Assembly (NCBI RefSeq): GCF_051401765.1
Contig: NW_027480423.1
Coordinates: 11,036,001 to 11,100,000, forward strand
Source: Calliopsis andreniformis
Taxonomy: Eukaryota; Arthropoda; Insecta; Hymenoptera; Andrenidae
Length of the DNA stretch: 64,000 bases
Direction: 5' to 3'
Shown here: positions 60,236 to 64,000 of the stretch, piece after piece
How the letters are laid out: every line of letters starts with the position of its first letter
Position numbering within the stretch: position 1 is the first letter of the stretch
Notes under the pieces: model-generated
The model's database searches: none
What the model was told of the DNA's origin: nothing
What the model saw: only the letters and a program-made list of their open reading frames with translations
Position numbers and translations under genes: made by a program

Positions 60236-61960
60236 CGTTGCTCCAACAGATCGAATAGTTACGGCCTTAGAAGTCAACGCCCGAAGCATAAAATACAATA
60301 AAAATACAACGGTTTTTCCATCGTATAAAACGAATAATTGCAACCAGTGTAAAGGTAATGGTCTTTTCTACGTTCCGGGAAACCTAGGCTTCAATCTAGG
60401 TCGTTGTTCCACCAGATCGAACAGTTAGGCCCTAAGAAGTCAACGCAAGAGGCATAAAATACACTAAAAATACAACAGTCTTTCCATCGTATAATACGAA
60501 TAATTGCATCCAGCGTGAAAGCAATGGCCATTTCTACGTCCCGGGCAACCTAGGCGTCACTCTAGCGCGTTGCTCCAACAGATCGAATAGTTAGGGCATT
60601 AGAAGTCAACGCCCGAAGCATAAAATACAGTAAAGATACAACAGTTTTTCCATCTTATAACAGGAGTAATTGCAACAAGTGTGAAAGGGATGGTCATTTC
60701 TACGTTCCGGGCAACCTAGGCTACACTCTATGGCGTTGTGCCACCAGATAGAATTGTTAGGGCCTTTGAAGTCAACGCCAGAAATATAAAATAGAAAACA
60801 AATACAACAGTATTTCCAACGTATAAAACGAATAATTGCAAACAGTGCGGAAGTTATGGTCATTTCTATTTTCCGGGCGACCTAGGCTTCACTACAGGGC
60901 GTTGATCCACCACATCGAATAGCTACGGCCTTAGAAGCCAACGTCAGAAGCATAAAATACAATATAAATACAACAGCTTTTCCAGCGTACAAATTGAATA
61001 ATTGCAAACAGTGTGAATGTAACGTTCATTTCTACGTTCCGGGCAACTTAGGCTTGACTCTAGGGCGTTGTCCCACCAGATTGAATAGTTAGGGCTTTAG
61101 AAGTCAGCGCCGGGAGCATAAAATACAATATAGATACAACAGTTTTTCCATCCTATAAAACGAATAATTGCATCCAATGTGAAAGTAATGGCCATTTCTA
61201 CGTTCCGGGCAACCTAGGCTTCACTCTAGGGCGTTGCTCCACCAGATCGAATAGTTAGGGCCTTAGAAGTCAACGCCCGAAGCATAAAATACACTAAAAA
61301 TACAACAGTCTTTCCATCGTATAAAACGAATAATTGCATCCAGTGTGAAAGCAATGGCCATTTCTACGTTCCGGGCAACCTGGGCGTCACTCTAGTGCGT
61401 TGCTCCAACAGATCGAATAGTTAGGGCATTAGAAGTCAACGCCCGAAGCATAAAATACAGTAAAGATACAACAGTTTTTCCATCGTATAACAGGAGTAAT
61501 TGCAACCAGTGTGAAAGGGATGGTCATTTCTACGTTCAGGGCAACCTAGGCTTCACTCTATGGCGTTGTGCCACCAGATCGAATTGTTAGGGCCTTTGAA
61601 GTCAACGCCAGAATTATAAAATACAAAACCAATACAACAGTTTTTCCATCGTATAAAACGAATAATTGCAAACCGTGTGAAAGTTATGGTCATTACTATT
61701 TTCCGGGCAGCCTAGGCTTCACTATAGGGCGTTGCTCCACCACATCGAATAGCTACGGCCATAGAAGCCAACGTCAGAAGCATAAAATACAATACAAATA
61801 CAACAGCTTTTCCAGCGTATAAATTGAGTAATTGCATCCAGTGTGAAAGTAATGGCCATTTCTACGTTGCAGGCAACCTAGACTTCACTCTAGGGCGTTG
61901 CTCCAACAGATCGAATAGTTACGGCCTTAGAAGTCAACGCCCGAAGCATAAAATACAATA
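59388..61960 (-). repeat. Inverted 10-mer repeat, 1,660 bp spacing
   Basis: GGCTTGACTCTAGGGCGTTG lies at 59,391 and 61,051, exactly 1,660 bp (ten monomers) apart. The match runs from about 59,388-60,300 to 61,048-61,960 and is near identical. Together with the 830 bp repeat, this shows repeated duplications in units of five monomers. Confidence 0.85.
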
Positions 61961-62460
61961 AAGATACAACAGATTTTCAATCGTATGACAGTAGTAATTG
62001 CATCCAGCGTGAAGGTTATGGTCATTTCTACGTTTCGGGCAACCTAGGCTTCAATATGGGGAGTTGTTCCACCAGACCGAATAGCTACGGAGTTAGAAGT
62101 CAACGCCAGAAGCATAAAATACAATATAAATACAACAACTTTTCCATCGTATAAAATGCATAATTGCAAACAGTGTGAAAGTAATGGTCATTTCTACATT
62201 CCGTGCCACGTAGGCTCCACTGTAGGGCGTTGCTCCTCCAGATCGAATAGTTAGGGCCTAAGAAGTCAACGCCAGAAATATAAAATAGAAAACAAATACA
62301 ACAGTATTTCCAACGTATAAAACGAATAATTGCAAACAGTGCGGAAGTTATGGTCATTTCTATTTTCCGGGCGACCTAGGCTTCACTACAGGGCGTTGAT
62401 CCACCACATCGAATAGCTACGGCCTTAGAAGCCAACGTCAGAAGCATAAAATACAATATA
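60750..62460 (-). repeat. Inverted 9-monomer recurrence, 1,494 bp spacing
   Basis: GCCAGAAATATAAAATAGAA begins at 60,777 and 62,271, exactly nine monomers apart. The shared part includes AGTATTTCCAACGTATAAAA, AGTGCGGAAGTTATGG and GGCGACCTAGGCTTCACTAC, then ends about 210 bp later. Confidence 0.8.
61730..62158 (-). repeat. Inverted counterpart of 4,255-4,690
   Basis: Read on the minus strand, this stretch gives GATGGAAAAGTTGTTGTATT, TTCTAACTCCGTAGCTATTC, GGAACAACTCCCCATATTG, CACGCTGGATGCAATTACT and CGATTGAAAATCTGTTGTAT. These are the private variants found in forward orientation from 4,255. Position 4,255 corresponds to 62,158. The match extends through ACTCAATTTATACG and GACGTTGGCTTC monomers. 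Confidence 0.82.
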
Positions 62461-62489
62461 AATACAACAGCTTTTCCATCGTATAAAAT

Positions 62490-63690
62490 GAATAATTGCA
62501 AACAGTGTGAAAGTAATGGTCATTTCTACATTCCGTGCAACCTAGGCACCACTCTAGGGCGTTGCTCCACCAGATCGAATAGTTAGGGCCTAAGAAGTCA
62601 ACGCCAGAAGCATAAAATAGAATAAAAATACAACGGCTTTTCCATCGTATAAAAAGAATAATTGCAACCAGTGTGAAGGTAATGGTCTTTTCTACGTTCG
62701 GGGCAACCTAGGCTTCAATCTAGGTGGTTGTTCCACCAGATCGAACAGCTAGGGCCTAAGAAGTCAACGCAAGAAGCATAAAATACAATATAAATACAAC
62801 AGTTTGTCCATCGTATAGAACGAATAATTGCATCCAGTTTGAAAGTAATGGCCATTTCTACGTTACGGGCAACCTAGGCTTCAGTCCAGGACGTTGGTCC
62901 ACCGGATCGAGTAGTTAGGGCCCAAGAAGTCAACGCCAGAAGCATTAAATACACTAAAAATACAACAGTTTTTCCATCGTATAAAACGAATAATTGCATC
63001 CAGTGTGAACGCAATGGCCATTTCTATGTTCCGGGCAACCAAGGCGTCACTGCAGTGCGTTGCTCCAACAGATGGATCAGTTGGGGCCTTAGAATTCAAC
63101 GCCCGAAGCATAAAATACAATAAAGATACAACAGTTTTTCCATCGTATAACAGGAGTAATTGCAACCAGTGTGAAAGGGATGGTCATTTCTACGTTCCGG
63201 ACAACCTAGGCTTCACTCTATGGCATTGTGCCACCAAATCGAATTGTTAGGACCTTTGAAGTCAACGCCAGAAATATAAAATACAAAACAAATACAACAG
63301 TTTGTCCATCGTATAAATCGAATAATTGCAAACAGTGTGAAAGTAATGGTCATTTCTACATTCCGTGCAACCTAGGCACCACTCTAGGGCGTTGCTCCAC
63401 CAGATCGAATAGTTAGGGCCTAAGAAGTCAACGCCAGAAGCATAAAATAGAATAAAAATACAACGGTTTTTCCATCGTATAAAACGAATAATTGCAACGA
63501 GTGTGAAGGTAATGGTCTTTTCTACGTTCGGGGCAACCTAGGCTTCAATCTAGGTGGTTGTTCCACCAGATCGAACAGCTAGGGCCTAAGAAGTCAACGC
63601 AAGAAGCATAAAATACAATATAAATACAACAGTTTGTCCATCGTATAGAACGAATAATTGCATCCAGTTTGAAAGTAATGGCCATTGCTA
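62490..63690 (-). repeat. Inverted counterpart of 3.9-4.2 kb, duplicated at 830 bp
   Basis: On the minus strand these monomers carry ACAACCACCTAGATTGAAGC, TTGCCCCGAACGTAGAAAAG and TTTTATTCTATTTTATGC, the variants seen near 4,010-4,140. The stretch 62,490-62,860 recurs at 63,320-63,690, exactly 830 bp apart, so this inverted copy has itself been duplicated. Confidence 0.8.
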
Positions 63691-63821
63691 CGTTCCGGGC
63701 ACCCTAGGCTTCACTCTAGGGCGTTGCTCCACCATATGGAATACTTAGTACCTTAGAAGTCAACGCCAGAAGCCTAAAATGCAATATAAATACACCAGTT
63801 TTTCCATCGTATAACAGGAAT

Positions 63822-63880
63822 AATTGCAACCAATATAAGTTCAACAGTCTTTTCATCGTATAAAATGAATAATTGCAAAC
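63822..63880 (-). repeat. Truncated monomer, 49 bp spacing
   Basis: The landmark AATTGCAAC at 63,822 is followed by AATTGCAAAC at 63,871, only 49 bp on, so about 117 bp are missing. ATAATTGCAAC runs directly into CAATATAAGTTCAACAGTC. On the minus strand this joins TTGAACTTATATTG to GTTGCAATTATTCC. A junction repeat of TTG may have aided the deletion. Confidence 0.85.
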
Positions 63881-64000
63881 AGTGTGAAAGTACTGGTCAT
63901 TCCTACGTTCCGGGTAACCTAGGTTTCACTCTAGGGCGTTGCTCCACCAGAACGAATAGCTAGGGACTTAGAATTAATCGCCAGAATCATAAAATACGAT
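63832..64000 (-). repeat. Inverted counterpart of 34,312-34,480
   Basis: The reverse complement of this last monomer begins ATCGTATTTTATGATTCTGG and continues GCGATTAATTCTAAGTCCCT, TCGTTCTGGTGGAGCAACGC, CGTAGGAATGAC and CGATGAAAAGACTGTTGAAC. The forward monomer at 34,312 has the same combination, including the rare CTGTTGAAC and GTAGGAATG. A closely related forward monomer at 37,633 lacks those two variants. Confidence 0.82.

Larger units (their letters stand above)
57494..64000 (-). repeat. Satellite array, inverted orientation, same ~166 bp monomer
   Basis: From here to the window end every monomer reads as the reverse complement of those upstream: for example CATCGTATAAAACGAATAAT, then GTTCCGGGCAACCTAGG, then GCTCCACCAGATCGAATAG. 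About 39 monomers are present. The period is again 166 bp and the block has its own internal repeats at 830, 1,494 and 1,660 bp. The array continues past the window edge, so the full length of the inverted block is unknown. No other sequence class occurs in it. Confidence 0.97.

Noticed and set aside
1..64000. Dozens of 62-104 codon open frames on both strands with similar peptides (FPSYKTNNCNQCESYGHFYV type)
   Set aside because: Recurrent peptides arise because the same DNA repeat is translated many times. The cysteine-rich look comes from GTTGCAATTAT and its neighbours, not from a zinc-finger family. No gene is called.
1..64000. CRISPR array, because of evenly spaced repeats
   Set aside because: The repeat is continuous over 166 bp with no unique spacers between short repeats.

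Overview
The whole 64 kb window is one satellite DNA array. It is built from a tandem monomer of about 166 bp, roughly 385 copies, with no unique sequence between them. I see no credible protein-coding gene, rRNA, tRNA, CRISPR array, transposon or promoter. A nucleosome-length, AT-rich monomer arranged in multi-kilobase higher-order repeats (HORs) points to eukaryotic heterochromatin, most likely centromeric or pericentromeric. I do not recognise the monomer family and cannot name the organism.

In the orientation used here the monomer has two halves. One is AT-rich and holds the most conserved stretch, around TATACGATGGAAAAACTG. The other is more mixed and holds GGCCCTAACTATTCGATCTG, then GGAGCAACGCCCTAG, then GCCTAGGTTGCCCGGAACG. 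The second half contains a dyad (GCAAC..CTAG / CTAG..GTTGC) present in most monomers.

Layout: bases 1 to about 57,493 carry monomers in forward orientation; from about 57,494 to the end every monomer is inverted. The forward part is a mosaic. It has a 5-mer HOR (830 bp spacing, 1.6-3.7 kb), a 22-mer pair (3,649 bp, 10.6-17.8 kb), three near-identical 13-mers (2,157 bp, 16.7-23.2 kb), and a 16-mer (2,654 bp, 23.2-27.4 kb) that looks like the 13-mer plus three monomers. A separate 16-mer pair (2,651 bp) lies at 48.4-53.6 kb. Between them are dispersed duplicated blocks of 0.6-2.5 kb shared over distances of 2 to 53 kb. The inverted part has its own 5-, 9- and 10-monomer repeats. It also shares diagnostic variants with forward segments near 3.9-4.7 kb and 34.3-34.5 kb.

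The most unusual spots are the orientation switch at 57.49 kb, where both sides share a rare variant as in a fold-back event; a short inverted insertion making a perfect hairpin at 55.46 kb that was then duplicated at 107 bp spacing; and truncated monomers at 861 and 63,822. Spacings and block edges were read by eye from recognisable variants, so edges are approximate, usually to within 10-30 bp. Very similar multi-kilobase copies are also where assembly errors arise.
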